Shown here piece by piece: positions 1 to 8,623 of a stretch of 64,000 nucleotides of DNA (positions are counted from its first letter, which is position 1; each line of letters opens with the position of its first letter). The position numbers and the translations under genes are program-made. Under the pieces are notes generated by a model that saw nothing but the letters and a program-made list of their open reading frames with translations, did no database searches and was not told the DNA's origin. The stretch is from Kutzneria sp. 744. Its GTDB lineage: Bacteria > Actinomycetota > Actinomycetes > Mycobacteriales > Pseudonocardiaceae. The DNA lies in the NCBI RefSeq assembly GCF_000568255.1, contig NZ_KK037166.1, positions 2,867,518-2,931,517 on the forward strand. Reading direction: 5' to 3'.

Positions 1-691
1 GCGTGCCCCGGATCGCCGGTAGCACCGGCCAGCCACGGATGGTGGCCTCGGCGGCCAGTTCAGGATCGGACGGCCCGACCACAACCGGGTTCCCGACCGC
101 TTGCAGCATCGGCAGATCGCTCACGTGGTCGCCGTACGCGAAACAGGCGTCGGCCGACACGGCCAGCCCGGCGAGGACTTCCGCCACGCCGCGGCCTTTG
201 GCCGCCCCGACCATCTGCGTGGTCACCTCGCCGGTGAGCAGCCCGGCCGGGTCGGCCGCCAACTCGGTGCAGACCAAGCGGTGAACGCCGAGATCCTGGG
301 CGATGGGGTCGAGGATGCACGGCATCGACGCCGACACCAGCACCACGGCGTCGCCCTCGGCCAGATGGTCTTCGAGCGCGGCGAGGCCGGCGGCCACGAA
401 AGCCGTGCGGCCCTGCCGAAACGCGCCGTACCAGTTCCGGCCGGCCGCGGCCAGCCGCTCGGCCGGCGTGCCGGCATAGCGGCGGAAGTAGCGCCGGTTC
501 AACGCCTCGCGGGAAGCGCCGGACTCCGCAAGGGCCCGGTGCTCCACGTCGACCGCCGAATCGTCGGCTCCCCCACGCCACCAGTGCCAGAACGCGTACA
601 GCGTCGGGACGGCCACGAGCGTCTCGTCAACGTCGAAGAACGCGACCCGCCGGGCGTCGTCCGGCCATGACGGCCGGAACCTGCTGCTCAT
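1..691 (-). CDS. HAD-IB family hydrolase (phosphoserine-phosphatase-like), 3' end outside window
   Basis: This is a cytoplasmic HAD-superfamily phosphatase of subclass IB. The reverse-strand translation from the ATG at 691 carries all HAD motifs: motif I DVDET about 20 residues in, motif II serine in LVSAS, a lysine in AAKGRG and motif IV GDHVSDLPM. About 230 codons are present, close to full length for the family, and the frame runs off the left edge. The start overlaps the stop of the flavin reductase by 4 bp (ATGA), so it is the last visible gene of a translationally coupled leftward operon headed by the isonitrile synthase. The family dephosphorylates small metabolites such as phosphoserine. 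Here it may act on a phosphorylated intermediate or by-product of isonitrile formation, but the substrate is unknown. Confidence 0.85.
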   Translation of the reverse strand, partial: MSSRFRPSWPDDARRVAFFDVDETLVAVPTLYAFWHWWRGGADDSAVDVEHRALAESGASREALNRRYFRRYAGTPAERLAAAGRNWYGAFRQGRTAFVAAGLAALEDHLAEGDAVVLVSASMPCILDPIAQDLGVHRLVCTELAADPAGLLTGEVTTQMVGAAKGRGVAEVLAGLAVSADACFAYGDHVSDLPMLQAVGNPVVVGPSDPELAAEATIRGWPVLPAIRGT

Positions 692-1194
692 GACGTGACC
701 TGGTGGAACGAGCCGCCGAAGAACACCAGCGCGTCCCGGCCCGCGCCCCGGTGCGAGCCGAGCACCCGGCCGAGGAATATCGAGTGATCACCCCCGTCGT
801 GAGCCCGGACCAGCTCGCATTCCAGCCATGCCAACGATCCCGACAGCAGCGGCGCTCCCGTGTGGACACCCGGCGACCAGCTCACCCCGTCGAACTGGGC
901 CGGCCCGCTCGGCCGGCCCTGGTCGGCGAAGTGCCGGGCCAACTGCTCCTGCCCGGCCCGGAGCACCGACACGGCGAATGCCCCCGCCGACACGATGGCC
1001 GCGTGCATCCGCGCCTTGCGGTTGACACAGCACAGCACGAGCGGTGGATCGAGCGACACGGAGCTGAACGCGTTGGCGGTCATGCCGCGGCACTCGTCGC
1101 CGGGCACGGTCAGCACGGTGATGCCGGTGGCGAACCGGGCCATCACCTCACGCAGCGACACCGCCGGCCGAGGATCGCTGTCGACGGCCGCCAT
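688..1194 (-). CDS. Flavin reductase, FMN-binding split-barrel (StyB/HpaC type)
   Basis: A 168-residue flavin reductase that uses NAD(P)H to supply free reduced flavin to partner monooxygenases. The family signatures are MARFATGITVLTV near residue 20, GMTANAFSSVSLDPPLVL around 40-55 and a closing region around ECELVRAHDGGDHSIFLG. The start is set at ATG 1194, one base after the stop of the upstream desulfurase-like gene; reading further upstream only enters an out-of-frame part of that gene. Length matches StyB/HpaC proteins. The locus also encodes a StyA-like oxygenase (7369-8592) and an acyl-CoA-dehydrogenase-fold monooxygenase (10723-11868). Both types need a separate reductase, and this is the only one visible in the cluster. 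Confidence 0.9.
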   Translation of the reverse strand: MAAVDSDPRPAVSLREVMARFATGITVLTVPGDECRGMTANAFSSVSLDPPLVLCCVNRKARMHAAIVSAGAFAVSVLRAGQEQLARHFADQGRPSGPAQFDGVSWSPGVHTGAPLLSGSLAWLECELVRAHDGGDHSIFLGRVLGSHRGAGRDALVFFGGSFHQVTS

Positions 1195-1195
1195 C

Positions 1196-2530
1196 TCATC
1201 GTCCCCCGGCCAGAAACTCCGGCACCGGCCGGGGATCGGGCGTCGGCCGCCACTCGTCGCCGGTCCGCGTGTATGTCCACTTCGGACCGTCCAGCACGAG
1301 TTCACGCAGCGCCAGCACCAACCGGTCGACGTGCTCGGCCGTGGTGCCGAGCCCGACGCTCGCCCGCAGGGCCCGGTCGGACTGGCCGAATCCGACATTG
1401 TCCAGCACGGCGCGCACGGCCTGGTGCGCGCAGAACGCGCCGTCCCGGATCCCGATGCCGTGCTCGGCGGCGAGCGCGGTGGCGATCAGCTGCTGGTCGA
1501 ACCCCGCGACGCCGAACGACACCACGCCCACCGTCGGATGATCGTCAGCCCACAGCCGGAGCCGGCGCACGCCGGGAATCATCGCGAGACCCTCGCACAG
1601 CCGGGCCGTGAGCGCCTGCTCGTGGTCGACGACCGCGGGCCAGCCGAGCCTCGTCACCGCGTCGCAGGCCACCGCCATCGCATACGCGCCAACGATGTTC
1701 GGCGAGCCGCCCTCGTGCCGGTGCGGCAACCCGGACCAGGTCACGGCCTCGGCGCCCGCCTGCTCGACCACCGACGCCGTCGCGCCGCCACCGGCCAGGT
1801 AGGGCTCGGCGTCGGACAACCAGTCGGTCTCGCCGACCAGCGCGCCCGAACCGAACGGCGCGTACATCTTATGGCCGGACAGGGCGATCCAGCACAGCCC
1901 CCAGCCGGCCAGGTCGATCGGGCGGTGCGCGGCCAGCTGCGCGGCGTCGAGCACGGTGCGCGCGCCGAACAGCCGGGACACCTCGGCCAGTTCCGCCACG
2001 GGCCACAGCTCGCCGGTCACGTTCGACGCCCCGGTGATCACCACCAGCTTCGGCCCGTTCGGGGCCTCGGCCAACGCCCGCGCCAGGATCCGGACGGAGT
2101 CCTCCGCGCTCGCCGGCACGCCGAGCCGGTGCAGCCGGGCCGTGCGCCAGGACAGCAACGCGGCGTGGTGGTCCGTGGCGAACCTGAACACCTGGGTGCC
2201 GGCGGGCAGGCTCCGGCCGAGCAGGTTCAGCGCGTCGGTGGTGTTGCGCGTGAACAACACGGCGGAATCCGGTTTGGCTCCAACGAATTCCCGCACCGTA
2301 CTACGCGCCCGCTCGTACACCCGAGTGGACACCTGCGACGCGAAGCCCGCACCGCGATGAACGCTGCTGTACCAGGGCAGCAGCCGGTCGACCTCGGTTC
2401 GCACCGCCGCCAGGCACGGCGTGCTGGCCGCGTAGTCGAGATTGGCGTACGGCACGGACCCGCCGGTCACCAGCGGCACCCGCAGGTCCGCGTCCGCCAG
2501 CGTGGGCAGGCGATCCACGGCGAGGCTCAT
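1196..2530 (-). CDS. SufS-like cysteine desulfurase / class V aminotransferase-fold PLP enzyme
   Basis: A 444-residue fold-type I PLP enzyme of the class V (cysteine desulfurase) family. The PLP lysine is K221 in ALSGHKMYAPFGSG, with the cofactor-binding aspartate in VLDAAQ (D195). The loop IRDGAFCAH places a cysteine (C367) where E. coli SufS has its catalytic C364. The C-terminal signature RASVGLGTTAEHVDRL is also present. Retention of the Cys suggests it can form a persulfide, unlike class V enzymes that only lyse or epimerise. The ATG at 2530 overlaps the stop of the isonitrile synthase gene by 4 bp, so the two are coupled. A role in sulfur donation within the cluster is inferred. A C-S lyase or transaminase role remains possible. 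Confidence 0.88.
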   Translation of the reverse strand: MSLAVDRLPTLADADLRVPLVTGGSVPYANLDYAASTPCLAAVRTEVDRLLPWYSSVHRGAGFASQVSTRVYERARSTVREFVGAKPDSAVLFTRNTTDALNLLGRSLPAGTQVFRFATDHHAALLSWRTARLHRLGVPASAEDSVRILARALAEAPNGPKLVVITGASNVTGELWPVAELAEVSRLFGARTVLDAAQLAAHRPIDLAGWGLCWIALSGHKMYAPFGSGALVGETDWLSDAEPYLAGGGATASVVEQAGAEAVTWSGLPHRHEGGSPNIVGAYAMAVACDAVTRLGWPAVVDHEQALTARLCEGLAMIPGVRRLRLWADDHPTVGVVSFGVAGFDQQLIATALAAEHGIGIRDGAFCAHQAVRAVLDNVGFGQSDRALRASVGLGTTAEHVDRLVLALRELVLDGPKWTYTRTGDEWRPTPDPRPVPEFLAGGR

Positions 2531-3543
2531 CGGGCCTCGTCCACGGGGTTGGCGCCGAGGTGCGGCGCGACGAAGTGGCTGGGCCGGCCGGCCCGCCAGA
2601 CGATCGTGGCCTTGACCTTCTCCGCGTCCTGGCGCTTGATCAGCGACACCGACGTGCCGTCGTCGATCACGACGCCGTGCCACGGCGTCAGCCAGTTGTC
2701 CTGCGACCGCATCAGCTGGAGGCCGAACTTCTCCGAGTGCGCGGCCTGCGGGTGGATGGACAGGCGCATCGCGTCCGGGAACTTCTCCCCCACCACCCGG
2801 CTCCAGGCGTTGCTCCGGCGCACCGTCTGGTAGGCCAGTTCCTTGGAGTCGGTGCGCAGCTTGGTCCGGGAGACGGCGTCGCCGTGCACGCCCACCGCGT
2901 CCTCGAACATGAACCGGTGGATCCCGTTGAACAGCGAACGGGTGGCGTCGTCCTCGCGGATGCTCTCCTTGAGGTCCGCGAGCGGCACCGAGTAGTCCCG
3001 TTCCAGGATGTCCCGCAGCAGCGGGTAGTTCATGGTGCCGAAGGCGTCGTCGAGGCCGTAGACCTCCAGCGAGGCCAGGTTCTCGGCCTTGATGATGGCG
3101 GCCAGGCTCTCCCGGTAGGCGGTGACCGCCGCGTCGCTGACGCCGACCACGTCGCCGAAGACGTGCCCGTCCGAGCAGATCACGATCCGCGCGCCCGGGG
3201 CGTAGAAATGGCCGATGTAGTCGCACAGCGTCTGCAGAAAGGACAGCGCCAGCCGTTCGCCGAGATCGGGCAGCGCGCCCAGCACCTTGGTCCGGTTGGG
3301 CGACTTCGCCGGGAAGGCCGGAATGACGAAGCAGATGCCCTCGTCCTTGCGCACAAAGCTCTCGATCCGCGCCCGACGGGCCTCAAAACAGCCGATACAC
3401 GCGCTGTCGTCGCCGTCCGGCGACCCCGCGCCGGTCACCCTCCGGTAACGGTACAATATTTCCAACACTCTTCGCGCGACGTCCGTACGAGGCAGTTCAT
3501 CCGTTAATTTCCCGCTCAAAACGCCCCCCGTAGCTGGATTCAT
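2527..3543 (-). CDS. L-tyrosine/L-tryptophan isonitrile (isocyanide) synthase, PvcA/IsnA/DIT1 family
   Basis: This is the defining gene of the cluster. The family (PF05141) converts the alpha-amino group of Tyr or Trp into an isonitrile, taking the carbon from C2 of ribulose 5-phosphate. The signature FVIPAFPAKSPNR followed by KVLGALPDLGE lies in the N-terminal third, with the downstream family blocks VICSDGHVFGDVVGV, LKESIREDDATR and VWRAGRPSHFV. The protein is about 338 residues from ATG 3543. A GTG at 3612 would add 23 residues of poor quality, and neither start has a strong ribosome-binding site. The upstream gap to the LysR gene (3544-3759) contains the ATCGAT motif shared with the other promoters of the locus. 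Whether Tyr or Trp is the substrate cannot be told from sequence by eye. Confidence 0.92.
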   Translation of the reverse strand: MNPATGGVLSGKLTDELPRTDVARRVLEILYRYRRVTGAGSPDGDDSACIGCFEARRARIESFVRKDEGICFVIPAFPAKSPNRTKVLGALPDLGERLALSFLQTLCDYIGHFYAPGARIVICSDGHVFGDVVGVSDAAVTAYRESLAAIIKAENLASLEVYGLDDAFGTMNYPLLRDILERDYSVPLADLKESIREDDATRSLFNGIHRFMFEDAVGVHGDAVSRTKLRTDSKELAYQTVRRSNAWSRVVGEKFPDAMRLSIHPQAAHSEKFGLQLMRSQDNWLTPWHGVVIDDGTSVSLIKRQDAEKVKATIVWRAGRPSHFVAPHLGANPVDEAR

Positions 3544-3691
3544 GCACAGTGAGCCCCAGTGCCGAAAACGCGGGCGAGACCGGATCCCCCGATCCGTCGA
3601 ACCCACATCCACCTGGGCATGAAACGCTCTTACGACTATCTGTCGTTACAGTGCAACACTGCCAGAGGCCTGCCGCCACACGCAACCAGAT

Positions 3692-3697
3692 ATCGAT
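3692..3697. promoter_or_regulatory. ATCGAT motif upstream of the isonitrile synthase
   Basis: The 216-bp gap 3544-3759 between the isonitrile synthase and lysR is AT-richer than its surroundings and contains GATATCGATTAC. The core palindrome ATCGAT recurs next to the lysR start and twice before the oxygenase gene. It is a candidate site for the pathway regulator. No convincing -35/-10 pair was seen. Confidence 0.35.
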
Positions 3698-3759
3698 TAC
3701 CTTCTAGAGCATCAGCATAACTCGCCGGTTATTGATCCTAATCGGGCCCACGGCGCCGT

Positions 3760-4725
3760 TCAGCAGCGGATCGGCGCCAGCTCCGGCAATGGCGACGGCT
3801 TCTCCACGGCGCCCGCCGGCAGGCCCTGCCGGAGCAGCTGACGGCAGACCTGTTCCAGGGCCTTGATCTGCGGCCGGTCGCCGGCGCCCTCGGCCCACAC
3901 CACGCCGAAGGTGCAGTCCTCCAGGTCGTCCACCGGCAGGTAGCGGATGTCGGGGCGGGGGTAGAGGCCGGCCGCCGCGGCCGGCACGAAGGCGATCGCC
4001 CCGCCGAAGGACGCTATCGACAGCATGGACTCGAACCGGGTGGCGTCGTGGCTGGTGTAGCGGACCGGCGAGCCGTCGGGGCGCGGGTCGACCGCCCAGA
4101 ACGCCCGCCCCTCCTGGAACATCTTCGGCGCCACGCTGACCACCGGGTGCTCGGCCAGCTCGGCGAGCGTCACCGACGTGCGCAGCGCCAGCGGGTGCGA
4201 GCTGGACACGCACACCATGCGCGGCTCCGTGGTCAGCGCCATGCTGTGCAGGCCCTTGGGCACCGGCAGGTAGACGAAGGCGGCGTCGATCTTGCCGTTC
4301 TCCAGCGCGGTCGCCTGTTCGACGAAGTCCAGCACATGAATGTCCGGGCCCAGGCACGGATACAGCCCCGTGAAGGTGTCGAGCACGGTGCGGGTGGCGG
4401 TCAGCGCGGCGACGTTCTCGCAGATGCCCAGCCTGAGGCGGGTGTCGCCGACCGAGGAGCGGACCGCCGCGTCGCGCAGGTCGTCCACCGCGGTGACGAC
4501 CTTCTCGACCAGCGGCAGCAGGGCCTGGCCGGCGGCGGTCAGCTCGACATGACGGCTGGTGCGGGTGAAGAACTGCACTCCCAGTCTTCGTTCCAGCGAC
4601 CGGATCTGCTGACTCAGCGCGGGCTGGGTGAGGTAGAGCTTGGCGGCCGCGCGTTTGAAGTGGAGCTCCTCGGCCAGTGTGAGCAACAGCCTCAGCTGGT
4701 GCACCGACGGATCCTCGATGGCCAT
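3760..4725 (-). CDS. LysR-family transcriptional regulator of the isonitrile cluster
   Basis: A 321-residue LysR regulator. The N-terminal winged helix-turn-helix shows the family pattern (residues about 8-65, with LTLAEELHFKRAAAKL and LTQPALSQQIRSLE), followed by an effector-binding domain that starts near RLRLGICENV and extends to the C-terminus. ATG 4725 is preferred because it has GGGGGGA about 6 bases upstream. ATG 4737 has no ribosome-binding site and lies beside the ATCGAT palindrome. The gene sits between the two divergent arms of the cluster, reads in the same direction as the isonitrile synthase, and is divergent from the PvcB-like oxygenase, the usual arrangement for a pathway-specific activator. 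Confidence 0.9.
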   Translation of the reverse strand: MAIEDPSVHQLRLLLTLAEELHFKRAAAKLYLTQPALSQQIRSLERRLGVQFFTRTSRHVELTAAGQALLPLVEKVVTAVDDLRDAAVRSSVGDTRLRLGICENVAALTATRTVLDTFTGLYPCLGPDIHVLDFVEQATALENGKIDAAFVYLPVPKGLHSMALTTEPRMVCVSSSHPLALRTSVTLAELAEHPVVSVAPKMFQEGRAFWAVDPRPDGSPVRYTSHDATRFESMLSIASFGGAIAFVPAAAAGLYPRPDIRYLPVDDLEDCTFGVVWAEGAGDRPQIKALEQVCRQLLRQGLPAGAVEKPSPLPELAPIRC

Positions 4726-4738
4726 GCGTCCCCCCATG

Positions 4739-5141
4739 ATCGATAAGCGAAGCTGATCGACACGGTGTCCATACTATGACAAAAAAAGTCGGGAACAGAG
4801 GCAGTACGGGCTTCTGCCGGAAAGGCGGTCCGTCCGGCCGAGGGGCGCGAGGCCCTCGTCGGGACCGGTCCCCGCGCCGCATTCGCCGAGGCTGTCGACC
4901 CGTCGGCCATGCCGCGATGACCCGCTCTTGACGTCCATGGTCACCTGGAGTGGACCGCGCAACGGTCACGTTTCGACGGCCGGGAACCGGGCCGCGATCA
5001 CCCGGCCGGGCTACACCGGCGAACCGTCCTTTCCCGACAGTCACACACCGCGGGCGACCGGGTCCGCCGACGCCACGACCAGGGCCGATCCGCCGCCCGT
5101 GACCATCGATAAATTTTTCTCTATCGGTTGATATCGATAAA
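4739..5141. promoter_or_regulatory. Divergent regulatory region (lysR / pvcB-like oxygenase) with repeated ATCGAT(AA) motif
   Basis: The gap 4726-5352 has no supported gene. It holds ATCGATAA at 4739-4746, directly upstream of lysR, and two direct copies of ATCGATAAA at 5105-5113 and 5133-5141, separated by an AT-rich stretch. The same hexamer occurs upstream of the isonitrile synthase at 3692. Spaced short dyads in a divergent gap are typical LysR-type binding sites; the assignment is an inference. Promoter elements were not identified with confidence. Confidence 0.5.
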
Positions 5142-5352
5142 CGAATTGTTCCGCCGTTGCCCGGTAACGCCCGCCCGTGAAAAGCTGATGGCAGGTTTCA
5201 GCCGTGGGCAATCTGCAGGGGGGCGCCGCAGCGGTCGAATCCGTGGGGGGGTTCGGCGTGTGTGGGATGTTGTCGCGTGTCGCCAGCCGATTCCATGACC
5301 GCGTGTCAGCCGAGTGGTTCCCGCGGCCATAAAATCTCAGGAAGGCGATACC

Positions 5353-6195
5353 ATGGCGAATTCGGTTTCACCGTCGGCCACGAGCTACCCGTGCGGCTCC
5401 ACCGAGCGCACCAAGCTGACGCACCATCCGCTGCGCCCGTTCGGCCGTGTGGTCGAGGCGGCCGGCGGCGGCGCCCGGATCGAGGACGTTCCCGTCCCGA
5501 TGCTCGTGCGCTGGACGGAGGAGTCGCGGGTGCTGGTGCTGCGCGGCTTCGACCTGCTCGGCAGGCAGGCATTCGCCGACTACTGCCGGGGCTGGGGCGA
5601 GATCCTCAAGTGGGAGCCCGGCGAGGTGGTCGACCTGGTCGTCCAGGATGACCCCAAGAACTACCTGTTCGCCAGCGGTGACGTGCCGTTCCACTGGGAC
5701 GGGGCCTTCGTCGAGGCCAACCCGCGCTACTTCTTCTTCCAGTGCCTGGACGCGACGCCGGGCGCGGGCGGGCAGACGGTCTTCTCCGACACCACGCGGG
5801 CCTACCGCGACGCCGACCAGGAGACCCGCGACCGCTGGAGCCGCGTCAGCATCACCTACTCGACGGACAAGGTCGTGCACTACGGGGGCGAGGTCACCGA
5901 GCGACTGGTCGCCCAGCACCCGGCCACCGGCCTGCCCGTGCTGCGCTTCGCCGAGCCGCTGGCCCCAGAGAAGTACAAGAACCCGGTCTTCGCGCAGGTG
6001 CACGGCGTCGACGAGTCCGAAGTGGACGGATTCCTCGGCTCGCTGTCCGAGCTGGTGCACCGCCCCGAGTACTGCTACGACCACGACTGGCGGGCCGGCG
6101 ACATCGTGATCGCCGACAACTTCTCGCTCATCCACGGCCGCAACGCGTTCACCGGTCCGACCAAGCGCCATCTGCAGCGCGTCGAGGTCATCTGA
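5353..6195 (+). CDS. TauD/TfdA-family Fe(II)/2-oxoglutarate dioxygenase, PvcB/IsnB-like
   Basis: A 280-residue non-haem iron oxygenase. The facial triad is visible as H114-x-D116 in FHWDGAF and the distal H261 in SLIHGRNAF; R263, two residues on, is not in the usual co-substrate position. AGGAAGG precedes the ATG at 5353; an upstream in-frame GTG at 5314 lacks such a site. PvcB and IsnB homologues act right after the isonitrile synthase. They desaturate and decarboxylate isonitrile-tyrosine or -tryptophan to a vinyl isonitrile, or introduce an alpha,beta double bond. It is the first gene of the rightward arm (5353-12634), opposite the isonitrile synthase across the regulator. Confidence 0.88.
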   Translation: MANSVSPSATSYPCGSTERTKLTHHPLRPFGRVVEAAGGGARIEDVPVPMLVRWTEESRVLVLRGFDLLGRQAFADYCRGWGEILKWEPGEVVDLVVQDDPKNYLFASGDVPFHWDGAFVEANPRYFFFQCLDATPGAGGQTVFSDTTRAYRDADQETRDRWSRVSITYSTDKVVHYGGEVTERLVAQHPATGLPVLRFAEPLAPEKYKNPVFAQVHGVDESEVDGFLGSLSELVHRPEYCYDHDWRAGDIVIADNFSLIHGRNAFTGPTKRHLQRVEVI

Positions 6196-6235
6196 GACCG
6201 ATGAGCAGCCACCGGAAACCGGACAGGAGCGGGTT

Positions 6236-7372
6236 GTGAGAGTAGGACTGGCCTGGGACGCCGTCGGCCCGGTCGAGGGCGGCCGCGGCCTGCTCGACCT
6301 GGCCCGCTCGGCCGGCATGGACACGTTCCTCGTGTTCGACCACCTGATCAACGTTTTTCCGCGCCAGGCCTGGGACAGCGACTTCAGCTACCTGGCCGCG
6401 GCGCTGCCGTCGCCCGACCTGTCGCTCGAATTCGCCACGGTGCTCGGAAACTTCGCCTCGCACGCCGGCCCGGTGCGGCTCGCGGTCGGCGTCACCGATC
6501 CGCACCGCCGGCACCCCGCGGTGCTGGCCCAGACCGCGCTGACGCTGGCCCAGCTCACCGAGCGCCCGCCGATCATCGGCATCGGCGCCGGCGCGCAGGA
6601 AAACCTTCAGCCCTACGGCATCCGGGCCGACCATCAGGTGGACCGGGTCGAAGAGGCGCTGCGCATCCTGCGAATGTTCTTCGACACCAAGGGACCGCAC
6701 GACTTCGCGGGCGAGTTCTTCACCCTGGACCAGGCGATCATGGACCTGCGCCGGGCCGACGGCGGCGTCCCCGAGCTCTGGGTCGGCGGCAGCGGTCCGC
6801 GCATGACCGCGCTGGCCGGCCGTCACGGCGACGGCTGGCTCCCTTCGGACCTGATGTCGCCGGCCGAATACGCCCGCCGATGGGCCGTCGTGCGGGAGGC
6901 GGCCGTCGCCGCCGACCGCGACCCGGACCGGATCGTGGCCTCGGGCGGGGTGCCGATCGTGGTGGCCGAGACCGATGACGCGGCGTGGGAACTGGCCCAG
7001 GCCAGGGCGATCCGTTACCTGGCCCTGCATCTCGGCGCCGCCCAGTGGCGTGCCCACGGCGTCGCCCACCCGTTCGGCGAGGACTACCGGGGGCTGTCGC
7101 ACCTGCTGCCGCACCGATTGACCCGTACGGAGGTCGAGCAGGCCCTGGCCGTCGTGCCGGACGAGCTGGTGGCCGAGGTGGCGATCGTGGGCAGCCGGCG
7201 CACCGTGCTCGACCGGATCGGAGAGCTCGCCGAGGCCGGCCTGCAACTGCCCATGCTGATCCCGGTGTCGGCCCTGGCCTCCCCGGAGGCGGCCGGGCAC
7301 ACCGTGGAGAGCCTGGTCTGGCTGGCCGGCGAGCTGGGGTCGGACCGGTTCGCCGGGCGGGTGACGGCATGA
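6236..7372 (+). CDS. F420-dependent luciferase-like (LLM) oxidoreductase
   Basis: A 378-residue TIM-barrel enzyme of the bacterial luciferase-like family. The block IIGIGAGAQENLQPYGI resembles the GIGAGEAEN..PYG element of F420-dependent members such as Mer and the phthiodiolone ketoreductases, and ELWVGGSGPRM is a second family signature. It starts with GTG 6236 after AGGAG, 40 bp after the oxygenase stop. Its own stop overlaps the next gene by ATGA. An F420:NADPH reductase-like protein at the end of the same arm supports F420H2 rather than FMNH2 as reductant. A ketone or double bond in the isonitrile intermediate is a plausible but unproven substrate. Confidence 0.85.
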   Translation: MRVGLAWDAVGPVEGGRGLLDLARSAGMDTFLVFDHLINVFPRQAWDSDFSYLAAALPSPDLSLEFATVLGNFASHAGPVRLAVGVTDPHRRHPAVLAQTALTLAQLTERPPIIGIGAGAQENLQPYGIRADHQVDRVEEALRILRMFFDTKGPHDFAGEFFTLDQAIMDLRRADGGVPELWVGGSGPRMTALAGRHGDGWLPSDLMSPAEYARRWAVVREAAVAADRDPDRIVASGGVPIVVAETDDAAWELAQARAIRYLALHLGAAQWRAHGVAHPFGEDYRGLSHLLPHRLTRTEVEQALAVVPDELVAEVAIVGSRRTVLDRIGELAEAGLQLPMLIPVSALASPEAAGHTVESLVWLAGELGSDRFAGRVTA

Positions 7373-8592
7373 CCGACATCGGCGTCATCGGCGCCGGGAT
7401 CTCCGGTCTGCAGCTGGCTTTGCGCCTCCAGCAGCTCGGCGTGCCGGTCACGCTGTACTCCACCCAGACCCCCGACGAGCTCGCCGCGATGCGGCCGAGG
7501 AACTTCCCGGCCCGCTTCGGCCCCACGCAGCAGCGCGAGGAGTCGCTCGACGTGCACGCGTGGCACTTCGACGAAGCCCGGGTGCACAGCTGGTCGATCA
7601 CCATGCACGGCGACGACCGCGATCTCGAGTTCTCCGCGGCGCTGACCCCGCCGTCAAGCGTCGTCGACTTCCGGGTCTATCTGCCGCACCTGTTCACCGA
7701 ATTCGTGCGCCGCGGCGGAAACGCCGTGATCGACGCCGTCACGCCGCACCAGGTGGCCGCCCGGCACGACCTGGTGGTCGTGGCCAACGGCGACCGGTCC
7801 GTGCGGGAGCTGTTCCCGGTGGACCAGGCCCGGTCTCCGCACTCGACGCCGCAACGGATCCTGTGCAGCGGCTTCTACCACGGCATCGACGAGGACGTCC
7901 CGCACGCGCTGGACATCCACTTCGTGCCCGGGATCGGGGAGATCCTGCGGATACCGTTCCTGTCTCGCCTCGGTCCGGCCCACGTGCTGGCGTTCGAGGC
8001 GGTGCCGGGCAGTCCGCTGGAGCGGCCGGCCCACCTGGACGCCGACGCCGATCCAGCCGGCTTCCTGCGCGAGATGCTGACCCTGTTGGCGCAGCACGCG
8101 CCGAGCCTGCGCGAACGCGTCGACATCACGCGCTTCGGGCTGCTCGCGCCGGGCGAACTGGCCCAGGGTGGCATCACACCGTTGGTGCGCAAGGGATGGG
8201 CGCCGCTGGCCGACGGCGTCTGCGCCCTGGCCATCGGCGACGCCTGGATCACCAACGACCCGCTCACCGCCCAGGGCGCGAACCTCGGCTCGCACACGGC
8301 TTTCGCCTTGGCCGATCTCATCGCCGCGGCCGCCGGGCCGCTGGACGCGCGGTTCTGCCGCGACGCGTCCGACCGGCTGTGGGATCACGCACGCCACGTC
8401 GTCGAGTGGAGCAACGCCTTCCTGGCGCCGCCTCCGCCGCACGTCACAGAGCTGTTCGGCCGGGCCGCGGAGGACAAGCGCGTCGCCGACGCCTTCGTCA
8501 GCGGCTTCCACGACCCGGTCGCGCAGTGGGCCGTGCTGTCCAGTCCCGACGGCGCAGCGTCCTTCGTGGAGCGTTGCGTCGCCGGTGGCTGA
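7369..8592 (+). CDS. FAD-dependent monooxygenase, styrene monooxygenase StyA-like
   Basis: A 407-residue flavoprotein with an N-terminal Rossmann FAD site (GVIGAGISGLQLALRLQQ, residues 5-22). A C-terminal region ALAIGDAWITNDPLTAQGAN resembles the GD...DP..GQGAN element of StyA and indole epoxidases (group E). These enzymes epoxidise vinyl side chains or indole using FADH2 from a separate StyB reductase, and such a reductase is encoded at 688-1194. The substrate in this pathway could be the vinyl isonitrile made by the PvcB-like oxygenase, which is an inference from gene order. ATG 7369 overlaps the preceding stop by 4 bp. Confidence 0.85.
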   Translation: MTDIGVIGAGISGLQLALRLQQLGVPVTLYSTQTPDELAAMRPRNFPARFGPTQQREESLDVHAWHFDEARVHSWSITMHGDDRDLEFSAALTPPSSVVDFRVYLPHLFTEFVRRGGNAVIDAVTPHQVAARHDLVVVANGDRSVRELFPVDQARSPHSTPQRILCSGFYHGIDEDVPHALDIHFVPGIGEILRIPFLSRLGPAHVLAFEAVPGSPLERPAHLDADADPAGFLREMLTLLAQHAPSLRERVDITRFGLLAPGELAQGGITPLVRKGWAPLADGVCALAIGDAWITNDPLTAQGANLGSHTAFALADLIAAAAGPLDARFCRDASDRLWDHARHVVEWSNAFLAPPPPHVTELFGRAAEDKRVADAFVSGFHDPVAQWAVLSSPDGAASFVERCVAGG

Positions 8593-8623
8593 TCGTGAAC
8601 AACCGATTCGATGCGAGGAGAAA

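Noticed and set aside
860-2833. A 657-codon forward open frame opposite the PLP enzyme and isonitrile synthase genes.
   Set aside because: Low-complexity Arg/Gly/Pro/His-rich translation with no family pattern; a typical antisense shadow of GC-rich coding DNA.
4926-4960. TTGACG considered as a -35 box for the oxygenase arm.
   Set aside because: No acceptable -10 at 16-19 bp, and the distance to the gene is over 390 bp.
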